NCBI RefSeq assembly: GCF_002968295.1
Contig: NZ_CP134399.1
Span: forward strand, 496,001 to 560,000
Direction of reading: 5' to 3'
DNA from: Mycobacterium sp. ITM-2016-00317
GTDB lineage: Bacteria; Actinomycetota; Actinomycetes; Mycobacteriales; Mycobacteriaceae
Length of the DNA stretch: 64,000 bases
The notes under the pieces were generated by a model that saw only the letters and a list, made by a program, of their open reading frames with translations, searched no databases and was not told the origin of the DNA. Made by a program: the position numbers and the translations under genes. Shown here in pieces: positions 1 to 9,060 of the stretch (positions are counted from its first letter, which is position 1; the number at the start of each line of letters is the position of its first letter).

Positions 1-37
1 TGATGGCACCCGCGCCGGGGGAGCAAGATCTACGGGT

Positions 38-823
38 ATGTGGGACCCCGATGTGTACCTCGCGTTCGCCGACCACCGGGCCCGGCCGTTCTTCGACCTG
101 CTGGCCCGGGTCGGGGCGGACCGGCCGCGCCGGGTGGTGGACCTGGGCTGCGGACCCGGCAACCTCACCGAGGTGCTGGGCAGGCGCTGGCCGGACGCGC
201 AGGTGCAGGGCTGGGATGCGTCACCGGAGATGGTCGACGCCGCCCTCGAACGCGGAGTGGATGCCCGCCGCGGCGACATCGCGGACTGGGTGCCCGAACC
301 CGGCACCGACGTGGTGATCGCCAACGCGGCGCTGCAGTGGGTGCCCGGACATCGCGACCTGCTCACGCGGTGGGCGGGGCAGCTGGTGCCGGGGGCGTGG
401 ATCGCGTTCCAGGTGCCGGGCAACTTCGACGCCCCGTCGCACGCCGCGATCCGGGAGGTGGCGCGCCGGGAACCGTTCGCCGCCGCGCTGGCCGACATGC
501 CCTGGCGGGACGCGGACGTGGTCGGGACACCGGTCGAGTACGCCGGGCTGCTCACCGACGCCGGCTGCGCCGTCGACGCCTGGGAGACCACCTATGTGCA
601 CGAATTACGGGGCGAGACACCGGTACTGGACTGGATCACCGGGACGGCGCTGACCCAGGTGCGGGAGCGGCTGACCGACGACGGCTGGCAGCGGTACCGC
701 CAGGCCATCACCCCGCTGCTGGCACAGGCATATCCGGCCCGCGCGGACGGCATCACGTTCTTCCCGTTCCGCCGGATCTTCGTCGTCGCCCGGACTGGCG
801 GCGCGGGTTCAGCAGCTCGATAA
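38..823 (+). CDS. tam: Trans-aconitate 2-methyltransferase
   Basis: A 261-residue SAM-dependent methyltransferase that would methylate trans-aconitate in the cytosol, relieving inhibition of aconitase. The N-terminus ([20 protein letters not shown]) is typical of Tam proteins. The SAM-binding motif [11 protein letters not shown], is at residues 33-42, followed by the acidic GWDAS and the motif [12 protein letters not shown]. The length equals the usual Tam length, so the first ATG is chosen. In M. tuberculosis tam (Rv0294) sits directly before the sulfotransferase gene Rv0295c; here three catabolic genes and a regulator lie between them. The function is assigned by family resemblance only. 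Confidence 0.88.
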   Translation: MWDPDVYLAFADHRARPFFDLLARVGADRPRRVVDLGCGPGNLTEVLGRRWPDAQVQGWDASPEMVDAALERGVDARRGDIADWVPEPGTDVVIANAALQWVPGHRDLLTRWAGQLVPGAWIAFQVPGNFDAPSHAAIREVARREPFAAALADMPWRDADVVGTPVEYAGLLTDAGCAVDAWETTYVHELRGETPVLDWITGTALTQVRERLTDDGWQRYRQAITPLLAQAYPARADGITFFPFRRIFVVARTGGAGSAAR

Positions 824-844
824 CTCACCGGCGAACCGTCGCCC

Positions 845-1909
845 CTACGCCGGACGGTTTTCCGCGGGGGGATCTGAAGACTCCGCGGCCATCGGGAGCT
901 GAGCGGTTGCCGGTGTATCCGCGAGTGGCGTGGTCGTCCCTCTCACCACCAGGTGCGAGCGGAAGGTGAGGGTTTTGTAGGGGGCTGTCGGATGGTCGAT
1001 GCGGTCCAGCAGGGCTTGGGCGCCGGCCTCCGCCATGGCGCGACTCGGCTGATGGACTGTGGTCAAGTCGAACGCCGGCCAGGCGGACATGGCGATGTCG
1101 TCGTATCCCACGATCCACAGGTCCTCCGGAACCGCTACCCCGACTGCCCGGGCCGCGTCGAGTGCGCCGAAGGCGATCAGGTCATTACTACAGAAGACGG
1201 CGGTGGGGGGATCCTCGGCGCGGAGTAGTTGCGCTGTTGCGCTGTAGCCGAAGTCGTGACTGAACGGTCCTTCCAGTGTTCGTTTCGCGTCGAGGGGCAC
1301 GCCGGCTTCGCTGAGTCGTTCAGCAAATCCGCGGCGCCGGTGGCGGGCGGTACTGGCTGTGGAGGGTCCCCCGATGAAGGCGATCCGGCGGTGACCGTTG
1401 TCGAGGAAGTATTCGGCGACGGCACGGCCGCCGGTGAGGTTGTCGCTGGAGACCTGGTCACAGGCCAACGTGTCGACCGTGCGGTTGATGAGCACGACGG
1501 GACTGTGCTTGCTGATTGCGGCCCGCAGTGGTGCCGAGGCCTCGGTGACCGTGGTGAAGAGGACGCCGTCGACGGATCCGGCGTTGATGGCCTCGAGTGC
1601 GGCGTCGTTTCCCGGTCCGTCGGAGTTCCACAACGTCACCTTCTTGCCGGCGGCGTCGAGGTACTCGGTCAGCGCGTTGAGAATCTCGGGATAGAACGGA
1701 TTGGTGAGGTCGGCGACGACGACGCCGATGGTGTCGACCCGGCCGGTCTTCATCGCGCGGGCGCCCAGATTCGGCACGTAGCCGACCACTTTTGCCGCCT
1801 GCAGGATCTTGTCCCGCGTCGCTGGGCTGACGCTTCCACCACTCAACGCGCGAGACACCGTCGCCTGCGAGACCCCGGCGACGCGGGCAACGTCTCGGCT
1901 CGTTGACAT
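845..1909 (-). CDS. LacI-family transcriptional regulator
   Basis: A 354-residue repressor-type protein. Residues 3-22 form the LacI helix-turn-helix (SRDVARVAGVSQATVSRALS), followed by the hinge segment and a periplasmic-binding-protein-like effector domain (IGVVVADLTNPFYPEILNAL; the later segment IVGYDDIAMSAWP is typical). It is divergent from the dehydrogenase gene at 2211, and the 301 bp between them contain CG-centred palindromes of the kind LacI proteins bind. One such core, ATACGTAT, overlaps its own start codon, suggesting autoregulation. It most likely controls the dehydrogenase and transporter genes; the effector cannot be read from sequence. Confidence 0.92.
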   Translation of the reverse strand: MSTSRDVARVAGVSQATVSRALSGGSVSPATRDKILQAAKVVGYVPNLGARAMKTGRVDTIGVVVADLTNPFYPEILNALTEYLDAAGKKVTLWNSDGPGNDAALEAINAGSVDGVLFTTVTEASAPLRAAISKHSPVVLINRTVDTLACDQVSSDNLTGGRAVAEYFLDNGHRRIAFIGGPSTASTARHRRRGFAERLSEAGVPLDAKRTLEGPFSHDFGYSATAQLLRAEDPPTAVFCSNDLIAFGALDAARAVGVAVPEDLWIVGYDDIAMSAWPAFDLTTVHQPSRAMAEAGAQALLDRIDHPTAPYKTLTFRSHLVVRGTTTPLADTPATAQLPMAAESSDPPAENRPA

Positions 1910-2210
1910 ACGTATCCACTTCTCTCATCGGGGCATCGGACATCGTGACGAGCGCATCATCCTACGTCCAAGCATCGTGAACTGGACGCATCGGTGTATA
2001 CGAATACGGTGGACGTTTCGGATACGTAACCACGGATACTGACCTTAGTATGCCCAGGTAAACGCCCAATCGATAATGACATGAAATCAGATCTTCCGAT
2101 CTTGTATGTATACGTATACACTAAGCACATCGAGCGATCGGGAACACCTTTCCCGTCCTCGAGTGACCTGGGCGGCACCGCTGCCCGACGACGACCCAAC
2201 GGAGAAGTCC
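1910..2210. promoter_or_regulatory. Divergent intergenic region with LacI-type operators
   Basis: This 301-bp stretch holds no gene. It is AT-richer than its surroundings and contains several sites built on an ATACGTAT-like core: a perfect 14-bp palindrome at 2107-2120, imperfect copies centred near 2001 and 2025, and ATACGTAT at 1908-1915 across the regulator start codon. It should carry the promoters of both the regulator and the dehydrogenase operon. No -10/-35 pair stands out enough to assign. Confidence 0.7.
2107..2120. promoter_or_regulatory. Perfect 14-bp palindrome, likely LacI operator
   Basis: TGTATACGTATACA is an exact inverted repeat with a central CG, the symmetry typical of LacI/GalR-family operators. 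It lies about 90 bp before the dehydrogenase start at 2211. Related sites at 1995-2008 and 2019-2032 each match the palindrome rule at four of six arm positions. Binding is inferred. Confidence 0.72.
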
Positions 2211-3557
2211 ATGACGATGGCCACTGCCCCCCGAACCGCGATCCCGACCGTGGATCTCAAAGCGCCTCAGCGTGAAAGCGTCGAGCGGGGCAGCACCACC
2301 TCGGTGCGTTCCACGGTGGAGAGCGTGATCGAGGACATCCGCACCCGCGGTGACGCCGCTGTGCGGGAGTACTCGGAGAAGTTCGACAAATACTCGGCCG
2401 ACAGCTATCTGCTTTCTCCCGAGAAGATCCAGGAGATCATGGCGCGCGTTCCGCGCCAGGTCATCGAAGACATCGAGTTCGTCCAGGAGCAGGTCCGGGT
2501 GATGGCCCAGAAGCAGCTCGAATCGCTGACTGACTTCGAGATCGAAACGCACCCAGGGGTTTTCCTCGGTCAGAGGAACGTGCCGATCCAGGCGGCCGGT
2601 GCATACATCCCCGGCGGGAAGTACCCGCTGCTGGCCAGTGCCCACATGACGATCGTCACCGCCAAGGTGGCCGGTGTGCAGCGCGTCGCGGCCTGCACGC
2701 CGCTGATCCGCGGCGAGGTGCCGGACGCGACGGTCGCCGCTATGCACCTGGCGGGCGCCGACGAGATCTATCTGCTCGGCGGTATCCAGGCGGTCGCCGC
2801 TATGGCCGTCGGCACCGAGACCATCCGCCCGGTCAACATGCTCGCCGGTCCTGGCAACGCCTTTGTCGCGGAAGCCAAGCGGCAGCTGTTCGGGGAAGTC
2901 GGGATCGACCTGTTCGCCGGTCCTACGGAAGTACTGATCGTGGCCGACGAGCATGCCGACCCGTTCATCGTCGCGGTCGACTTGCTCTCGCAGGCGGAGC
3001 ACGGACCCGACAGCCCCGCCGTGCTGATCACTACCAGCGAGGAGCTGGGCCGCGCGGTCATCGAGCACGTCGACACCATCCTCGTCGATATGCCCACCCG
3101 CGATTTCGCCGATCCGGCCTGGCGAGACTGGGGTGAGGTCCGCGTCGTGCAGACGCTCGATGAAGCGTACGCACTGGCCGACGAGTACGCCTTCGAACAC
3201 GTGCAGATCCTTACCGAGAACCCGCGCGAAGCACTTGACAAGATGCACGACTACGGCGCCCTGTTTCTCGGCGAAGGTACCTGTGTCTCATACGGGGACA
3301 AGGTGATCGGTACGAACCATGTCCTTCCCACCCGGGGGGCGGCCCGCTATACCGGTGGTCTGTGGGTCGGCAAGTATCTGCGCACCGTGACCTATCAGGA
3401 GGTCACGAACACTGAGTCGAGTGCATTCTTCGGCGAGTTGTGCGGGCGTGCCGCCAGGGTCGAGCTCTTCGAGGGTCACGCGCGATCCGGTGACGTGCGC
3501 GCCGCGAAATACCGCGGCGAGAAGCTGGCCTGGTCGGACCACGGGTTCACCGACTAG
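2211..3557 (+). CDS. HisD-like dehydrogenase, probably sulfopropanediol (HpsN-type) rather than histidinol
   Basis: A 448-residue zinc- and NAD-dependent dehydrogenase of the histidinol dehydrogenase superfamily. The start is the ATG preceded by GGAGAAG at 2201-2207. The expected zinc ligands are visible at Q261, H264, D363 and H423, and the catalytic pair at E329-H330 (FEHVQIL). The GTNHVLPT loop is also present. It is not in a his operon: it stands between a divergent LacI regulator and a metabolite:proton symporter. That context matches HisD paralogues such as HpsN, which oxidise 2,3-dihydroxypropane-1-sulfonate in two NAD-dependent steps. The substrate is inferred from context and from the motif AEHGPDSPA; another polyol or sulfonate is possible. 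Confidence 0.75.
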   Translation: MTMATAPRTAIPTVDLKAPQRESVERGSTTSVRSTVESVIEDIRTRGDAAVREYSEKFDKYSADSYLLSPEKIQEIMARVPRQVIEDIEFVQEQVRVMAQKQLESLTDFEIETHPGVFLGQRNVPIQAAGAYIPGGKYPLLASAHMTIVTAKVAGVQRVAACTPLIRGEVPDATVAAMHLAGADEIYLLGGIQAVAAMAVGTETIRPVNMLAGPGNAFVAEAKRQLFGEVGIDLFAGPTEVLIVADEHADPFIVAVDLLSQAEHGPDSPAVLITTSEELGRAVIEHVDTILVDMPTRDFADPAWRDWGEVRVVQTLDEAYALADEYAFEHVQILTENPREALDKMHDYGALFLGEGTCVSYGDKVIGTNHVLPTRGAARYTGGLWVGKYLRTVTYQEVTNTESSAFFGELCGRAARVELFEGHARSGDVRAAKYRGEKLAWSDHGFTD

Positions 3558-3568
3558 CGCATCACCGA

Positions 3569-3612
3569 AAGTGACTGGGCCACAGTCATTGAAGTGACTG
3601 GGCCACAGTCAT
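3569..3612. repeat. Tandem 21-bp direct repeat, each copy a hairpin
   Basis: AAGTGACTGGGCCACAGTCAT occurs at 3569-3589 and again, identically, at 3592-3612. Each copy folds as TGACTG-GGCCA-CAGTCA, a six-base-pair hairpin. The pair starts 12 bp after the dehydrogenase stop codon. It could be a regulator-binding site, an RNA-processing or attenuation element, or a duplicated weak terminator; there is no U-tract. Confidence 0.75.
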
Positions 3613-3792
3613 AGCCGGCATCGTCGGGTCCGAGCACTGTTTTGTGAAATATCGCCTCCCGACCGGTGTGGCCGCCAACACGACGGATACACCGTCGGCT
3701 GATCGCCGCCAAACCTCCGGTCCCAAGCAGCGAGGACCCAACCCCTAAACCTGTGTCACCGACGGTGACGCGGCCATCCGATCGGAGAAATC

Positions 3793-5150
3793 ATGGCAAC
3801 CGCCACCCTGACACCGGAGAAGCTCCGCCGACGGTCCGTGCAGTCCGGCACCATCGGCGCAATCGTCGAATGGTACGAGTACACGATCTACGGAACGTCT
3901 GCCGCGCTCGTCTTCGGACATCTGTTCTTCCCGAACCTGCCCGGTTCCATCGGTCAGATCGTTTCGCTCGCGACCTTCGGCGTCGGATTCCTGGCCCGGC
4001 CGGTCGGGGCCTTCGTATCCGGTCACCTCGGCGACCGAATCGGGCGCAAAGCCACCCTCATCATGACCTTCACCATCATGACGGTGGCGACAGCTGCGAT
4101 CGGGTTCCTGCCCACCTACGCGCAGATCGGTGTCGCCGCGCCGCTGCTGCTGTGCCTGCTGCGGCTGGCGCAGGGCTTCGCCGTCGGCGGCGAATGGGGC
4201 GGCGCGGCGATCATCGCCGTCGAGAACTCGCCTCGCGAGAAGCGGGGACTGTTCGGCTCCTGGCCGCAGATCGGTGTCTCCGCAGGACTGCTGCTCGGGA
4301 CCGCCGTGGTGTCGCTGGCGTCCTGGATCTCCGGTGACGCATTCGACGACTGGGGATGGCGCATTCCGTTCCTGCTGGCGATCGTGCTGGCGTTCGTCGG
4401 ATTGTTCATCCGGCTGCGGGCCGCCGAGAGCCCGACCTTCCTGACGGAGAAAGCCAAGATGGAGGCTGAGCTGAGAAGCGCAAAGCACCCGCGGTGGTTC
4501 TGTTCCGCAACTACAAGAAGCCGCTGCTGATCGCGATCTTCGGCCGTTTCGCAGAAGCCGGAAACTATTACCTGTTCACTACTTTCGTGCTGTCCTACGT
4601 GACCACCACGCTCGGTGTGCCGCGGTCGTACGGTCTGATCGCCTCCATGGTCGGCGCCACTGCGAACATCATCATGATCCCCGTGTTCGGACGGCTCTCG
4701 GACCGTATCGGCCGGGTGAAGACGTTCCTCATCGGCGGCGCGATCATCGTCGTCACGGCGTGGCCCATCTTCGCGATGGTGCACACCGGCCAACTCTGGG
4801 GCATCATCGCCGGCGTCACGATCTTTCTGGCGCTCGGGCACGCGATGGTCTATGCACCGCTGCCCGCGCTGTACTGCGAGTTGTTCCCGACGGCCCTGCG
4901 CTATTCGGGAATCTCGATCGGCTACCAGATGGCGTCGATCCTTTTGGCCAGCTTCACTCCGGCGCTCGCCAGCGCCATGGTGCTGTGGGCCGGCGGTGGG
5001 CTATGGATGGTGATCACCTTCGCGATCGTGACCACGTTGATCGCCATGATCGCCATCTCGTTCGCCCGTGACCGCAGACACCTGGAACTCGATGAGATCG
5101 ATACGCGGCTGACGACCGAACTCGCGATGCCGGTCAGGTCGGCGTCGTGA
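3793..5150 (+). pseudogene. MHS-family (metabolite:H+ symporter) MFS transporter, frameshifted
   Basis: Two overlapping reading frames together encode one 12-helix MFS transporter of about 452 residues, the normal length for this family. Residues 1 to about 225, in the first frame (3793-4530), contain the MHS features GTIGAIVEWYEYTIYGTSAA, GDRIGRKATL and RLAQGFAVGGEWGG. The second half (frame of 4494-5150) carries the sixth to last helices, including GRLSDRIGRVKTFLIGG. The frame changes by -1 between roughly 4465 and 4492, consistent with one missing base. It is downstream of the HisD-like gene and would import its substrate. A real inactivating mutation and a sequencing or assembly error are both possible. 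Confidence 0.85.
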
Positions 5151-5170
5151 CGGCTTGTCGTCGCCCGGGC

Positions 5171-5974
5171 TCAGGTGGGCAGATCCTCCCTCTCCGCGTC
5201 CACCCGGTAACGGTCGACCCATTCGTCGGAGCGGTGATCGGCCTGACGCTCCAGCACCGGTGCCGGCGCCAGGCCCGGATCCTGCCCGATGCTCTCCAGC
5301 ACCTCGGCGACCACCTGAGTCAGGTTGCGCCACAACACCGGATACGGCACGTCCATCGGCTCGACGTTCTCCTCGGCGAACCAGGCGCGCCAGCCCGCCT
5401 CCTGCTGGCGCAGCATCGTGACCACGTGGGCGATCGCGCCGGCGTGGTACTCGGCGCGGGCGTCGCGCCCCGGGTCCGGGCGACCGCGCCACACCCGGGT
5501 CTGCACCGCCCGCCAGAACGAAACCGCCTGGGACACCACATCGGGACGGTGGACGTGGATCAGCAGCGGATCGCTGCCGACGACGTCGCGGATCGCCGAC
5601 AGCAGTCCGGTCCCGGACCGGCCGGGCAAACTGTCGGCGCGCTGCAGCAGCAGCGGGGTCTGGTTCCACATCAGCTTGCCGCCCCACACGCCGTTCGGGG
5701 TGCGCCCGACGGTGCGGATGTAGTCGCGCCAGATCTCCGGCGGCGCCAGGTCCGGCTTGCCCTCGTCGGTCGGGTCGAGCAACCTCAGGATCGACTCGTC
5801 CTGCACGCTCTCGAACCACTGCCGCGGCTGCGGCGACTGACTGGTCGTCGGCAGATACTGGAAGAACTCCCCGGGTTCGCCGGCCACCCCGGTCGCCCGC
5901 AGGGATTCGACCAGCAACGTACTGCCACTACGCTGCGACGCGAGGACCAGGTATGCCGACGGGCTGGTTGACAT
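5171..5974 (-). CDS. stf0: Trehalose 2-sulfotransferase (Stf0 type)
   Basis: A PAPS-dependent sulfotransferase that transfers sulfate to the 2-position of trehalose; in M. tuberculosis this begins sulfolipid-1 synthesis. From the ATG at 5974 it has 267 residues, with the PAPS 5'-phosphosulfate loop [10 protein letters not shown] at residues 12-21 and the Stf0-specific segments [14 protein letters not shown] and [19 protein letters not shown]. An upstream in-frame GTG at 6010 would add 12 residues, but homologues begin just before YLVLASQ. It overlaps nothing; the sulfatase gene lies upstream on the same strand. Strong resemblance to Rv0295c. Outside the tuberculosis complex the product may simply be trehalose-2-sulfate. 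Confidence 0.9.
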   Translation of the reverse strand: MSTSPSAYLVLASQRSGSTLLVESLRATGVAGEPGEFFQYLPTTSQSPQPRQWFESVQDESILRLLDPTDEGKPDLAPPEIWRDYIRTVGRTPNGVWGGKLMWNQTPLLLQRADSLPGRSGTGLLSAIRDVVGSDPLLIHVHRPDVVSQAVSFWRAVQTRVWRGRPDPGRDARAEYHAGAIAHVVTMLRQQEAGWRAWFAEENVEPMDVPYPVLWRNLTQVVAEVLESIGQDPGLAPAPVLERQADHRSDEWVDRYRVDAEREDLPT

Positions 5975-6040
5975 GCGCGTGAGCCTAACCGCATTCGCCG
6001 GCCGCGGCACGGTCGGTGATTGCGATCAGGATGAGTGCAA

Positions 6041-7414
6041 CTATTGCGTCGAGCTCCGGTCGTGCTCGATCCCGCGATCGGCGGCATCCGGTGAGCGACT
6101 TGGGATCTGGAGCCCCTTGATGTGGGCGTAGGTCTGTGTGTACCGGTCGGCGATGCGGGTGCCCGCGAAGTCCGACGGAATCACATCCTTGGTCTTCTGC
6201 CGCCAGTCGTCGAGCAGCAGCGCCAACTCGGCGCCGATGGTTTCGGCTGTCTCGGTGGCGTCGGTGCCCAGCAAATTCTGCTGCTCGGTCGGGTCGGCCG
6301 TCAGGTCGTAGAGCTCACGGCTGGGGCGCGGCGTCTGGACGCGCGGTGCGACCAGCCGGCCCGGCGCGCTGTCGGCGATGTCCCACGGCAGGTCGAGAAG
6401 TGGTCGGGGAGCGTAATTCTCGATGTAGCTGTACTCCCGGGTGCGGATGGCGCGGATCGGGTCGAACGAATCGTGGTAGGTCTTCATCGTGTAGACCGCG
6501 CTGCGCACCGGATCAGGCGTGGGCGTCGCGAGATGTGTTGCGTGCGAGAGCCCTTCGACAGGGTCCGGGACGTCGATCCCGAGCAGCTCGAGCAGGGTCG
6601 GGACCAGGTCCACGCCGCTGAACAGTTCGTCGTAGACGCGCGGCGCGACCGCGGAATCGCGGGGCGGCCGGACGATCAGCGCGATGCCGGTGCCCGCGTC
6701 GTACAGCGTCGACTTCGCGCGCGGCAGCGCCGGCCCGTGGTCGGTCACGAACACCACCCAGGTGGTGCGGTCCAGGCCGGTCGCCTCCAGGGTGTCCAGC
6801 AGTTGGCCGACGGCGGCGTCGGCGACGGTGATCGACCCGTAGAAGTCCGCGAGGTCCTGGCGCACATCCTCGGTGTCGGGCAGGTAGTCGGGCAGGGTGA
6901 CCGCGTGCGGGTCGGCCGGGCGGTAACGGGCTCGCGGGTAGGGGCGGTGCGTCTCGAAGAACCCGGCGGTGAGCAGGAACGGTTTGTCCGGCGGGGCGGT
7001 GAGCCAGCGGGTGGCCTGCTCGACGACGTACTCGCAGTAGGAGTTGGACACGTCGAATTCGTCGAAGCCGAGCCGGTCCGGGAACGACGTCTCGTGCTGC
7101 ATGCCGAACAGCGCGGTGTGCCAACCGTTCTCGCCGAGCAGATGTGGCAGCGTGCGAACCCCGGGGCGGTACTCCCACCCGTGGTGGGCCAGGCCCACCA
7201 GGCCGTTGGACTGCGGGTACCGGCCGGTGAACAGGGAGCCGCGCGATGGACTGCACAGCGGGGCGGTCGCGTGTGCGGCGGTGAACAGGATGCCTTCCTC
7301 GGCGAGCCGGTCGAGCCGGGGGCTGGTGACGTCGGTGTGACCGTAGGCCCCGAGGTGGCGGCCGAGATCGTGCCAGTGCACGAGCAGCACGTTGTCCCGG
7401 CGCGGTGTGGTCAC
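6041..7414 (-). CDS. Type I sulfatase (formylglycine-dependent)
   Basis: A 457-residue arylsulfatase-superfamily hydrolase starting at a GTG. The maturation motif CSPSR begins at Cys54, the residue converted to formylglycine; metal-site residues appear at Asp16 (HWHDLGRH) and in the motif FVTDHG. The C-terminal YDLTADPTEQQNLLG is a typical sulfatase signature. There is no signal peptide, so the enzyme is probably cytosolic. It is followed, after 66 bp, by the sulfotransferase gene on the same strand, as with Rv0296c-Rv0295c. A role in removing sulfate from a sulfated glycan or ester made by the neighbour is plausible but unproven. Confidence 0.88.
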   Translation of the reverse strand: MTTPRRDNVLLVHWHDLGRHLGAYGHTDVTSPRLDRLAEEGILFTAAHATAPLCSPSRGSLFTGRYPQSNGLVGLAHHGWEYRPGVRTLPHLLGENGWHTALFGMQHETSFPDRLGFDEFDVSNSYCEYVVEQATRWLTAPPDKPFLLTAGFFETHRPYPRARYRPADPHAVTLPDYLPDTEDVRQDLADFYGSITVADAAVGQLLDTLEATGLDRTTWVVFVTDHGPALPRAKSTLYDAGTGIALIVRPPRDSAVAPRVYDELFSGVDLVPTLLELLGIDVPDPVEGLSHATHLATPTPDPVRSAVYTMKTYHDSFDPIRAIRTREYSYIENYAPRPLLDLPWDIADSAPGRLVAPRVQTPRPSRELYDLTADPTEQQNLLGTDATETAETIGAELALLLDDWRQKTKDVIPSDFAGTRIADRYTQTYAHIKGLQIPSRSPDAADRGIEHDRSSTQ

Positions 7415-7440
7415 AGCGGTCCCTTCCCGTCGATCCGGTT

Positions 7441-7468
7441 TTATCCCCAGTTCCGAATCTATCCACAG
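7441..7468 (+). promoter_or_regulatory. DnaA-box-like conserved element upstream of the first DUF222 gene
   Basis: A 28-bp segment with two TTATCC-type motifs (TTATCCCCAG and CTATCCACAG) separated by TTCCGAAT. It ends 51 bp before the start codon of the DUF222 gene. A 24/28-identical copy occupies the same position, again 51 bp upstream, before the second DUF222 gene (46249-46276). The motifs resemble DnaA boxes (TTATCCACA or TTGTCCACA). Confidence 0.7.
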
Positions 7469-7519
7469 CCGGAGAATTCGGCCCCGCCGGCCGCCGATGG
7501 ACCAATTAGTGTCGAAAGC

Positions 7520-9019
7520 ATGTTCGAATCGCTGGTGGCCGAGGCGGTCGGCTCGCGCGGCGCAGCCGCGATCGGATCGTGGGCGCGGCTGGAGAACGCC
7601 GCGGCTGCGCGCCGGCTCGCGGCGATGGCCGACCTGCTCGAAGCCAAGCTCGCAGGCAAGGACAGCGCCGAGCGTGACCAGTGGTGCCTGGACAACTGGG
7701 ACGCGGTGTCGGCCGAGGTCGCTGCGGCGCAGGGGGTCTCACTCGGCATCGCGTCCAACGAGCTGCTGGACGCGTGGGCGCTGCGGCAACGGCTGCCCCG
7801 GCTGGCGGAAGTTTTCGCCACGGGAGCACTGTCGTACCGCCTCGCCAGGGCGGCGGTGAAGCGCACCCGGCTGATCATCGACAGAGACGTCATGGCGAAG
7901 GTGGACGTGGAGATCGCCGCCCAGGTCACCGGATGGGGTGCGCTGTCGATGGCCAAGCAGGAGGCCGAAATCGACTACTGGGTTGACCGATTCGACCCGT
8001 CGGCGGTGATGCGGGCGGAGAGTTCCGCACGGTCACGGCACGTCGACATCATTGCGGCCGCGAACGGTTCCGGTGTCTGTTACGTCGAAGCGGTCCTGCA
8101 CGGGCATGACGGCGAGGTTCTGGACAGACGGCTCGACGAGATGGCCCGCGGGGTATGCGACGGCGACCCGCGGACACTCGACCAACGGCGGTCCGATGCG
8201 ATGGGTGCGATGGCCGCCAAAGCGGACCGATTGAACTGCCTGTGCGACAACGACGACTGTGCGGCGGGCGAGCACACACCGAGTTCGGTCGTCGTGCATG
8301 TGATCGCCGCGGAAGAGAGCCTGGCGGACCCGACGCCGTTCGCCGTGCACGGTGAGCAGCCGCCGGAGCCGAACCAGGGTGGGCACCTCCTGGCGCTTCC
8401 GGCCGCGACCGGACCGGCGGCCACCGGCCCCGCGAAGGTGCTCGGGGGTTCGCTCCTGCCCGCGCCGTTGCTGGCCGCCGTGCTGGCCGGCACGGCCACG
8501 ATCCGTCGGCTGATCCATCCCGGACAATCGCCGCCGGAGCCGCGGTACGTGCCGTCGGCGAAGCTGGCGGACTTCGTCCGGTGTCGCGACATGACGTGCC
8601 GGTTCCCGGGCTGTGATGTGCCGTCGGACCGCTGCGACCTCGACCATACGATCCCGTACGGGGCCGGGCCGACGCAGGCCTCGAACCTCAAGGCGCTATG
8701 CCGAAAACACCACTTGCTCAAGACGTTCTGGGGCTGGCGTGATGTCCAGTTCCCGGACGGCGCGGTCGCATGGACGTCACCGAGTGGTCAATCCTTCACC
8801 ACGTGGCCCGGCAGCAGGGTGCTGTTCCCGGCGCTGTGCCGGCCGACGGCTCCGGTCGCTGTCCGGCCGGATGTCCCGACGAAGGGGGAGCGCTCCCCGG
8901 GGCTGGGCATGCCGCGACGGAAGCGGACCCGCGCCGCGGCCCGGGCGCAGCGCATCGCCGATCAGCGCAGGCAGAACGAGACGCGACAGGGAACCGCCGA
9001 TGACGACCCGCCGTTCTGA
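7520..9019 (+). CDS. DUF222 / HNH endonuclease domain protein (13E12 family), copy 1
   Basis: A 499-residue member of the mycobacterial 13E12 repeat family. Residues 1 to about 320 are the helical DUF222 domain (SWARLENAAAARRLAAMADLL); the C-terminal part carries the HNH nuclease: CRFPGC, DLDHTIPY and ALCRKHHLLK. The ATG at 7520 is chosen because DUF222 proteins begin at this point and the sequence around it (TTCGAA/TCGAAAG then TGTTCGA) recurs at the second copy. An in-frame extension upstream exists but shadows the sulfatase gene. The basic C-terminal tail (PRRKRTRAAARAQR) suits DNA binding. The function of these nucleases in mycobacteria is not settled. Confidence 0.9.
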   Translation: MFESLVAEAVGSRGAAAIGSWARLENAAAARRLAAMADLLEAKLAGKDSAERDQWCLDNWDAVSAEVAAAQGVSLGIASNELLDAWALRQRLPRLAEVFATGALSYRLARAAVKRTRLIIDRDVMAKVDVEIAAQVTGWGALSMAKQEAEIDYWVDRFDPSAVMRAESSARSRHVDIIAAANGSGVCYVEAVLHGHDGEVLDRRLDEMARGVCDGDPRTLDQRRSDAMGAMAAKADRLNCLCDNDDCAAGEHTPSSVVVHVIAAEESLADPTPFAVHGEQPPEPNQGGHLLALPAATGPAATGPAKVLGGSLLPAPLLAAVLAGTATIRRLIHPGQSPPEPRYVPSAKLADFVRCRDMTCRFPGCDVPSDRCDLDHTIPYGAGPTQASNLKALCRKHHLLKTFWGWRDVQFPDGAVAWTSPSGQSFTTWPGSRVLFPALCRPTAPVAVRPDVPTKGERSPGLGMPRRKRTRAAARAQRIADQRRQNETRQGTADDDPPF

Positions 9020-9060
9020 GCGGCGCCGCGCCGCGCCGAAGTCGGTGCCGGTCGTAGACA

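Noticed and set aside
2211..3557. Simple annotation as hisD of histidine synthesis.
   Set aside because: It is alone with a LacI regulator and transporter rather than with hisC/hisB; kept as an alternative function only.
6122..9019. A 965-residue frame that would make the first DUF222 gene far longer.
   Set aside because: Its first 466 codons are antisense to the sulfatase gene and have no family features; the DUF222 start at 7520 has clear support.
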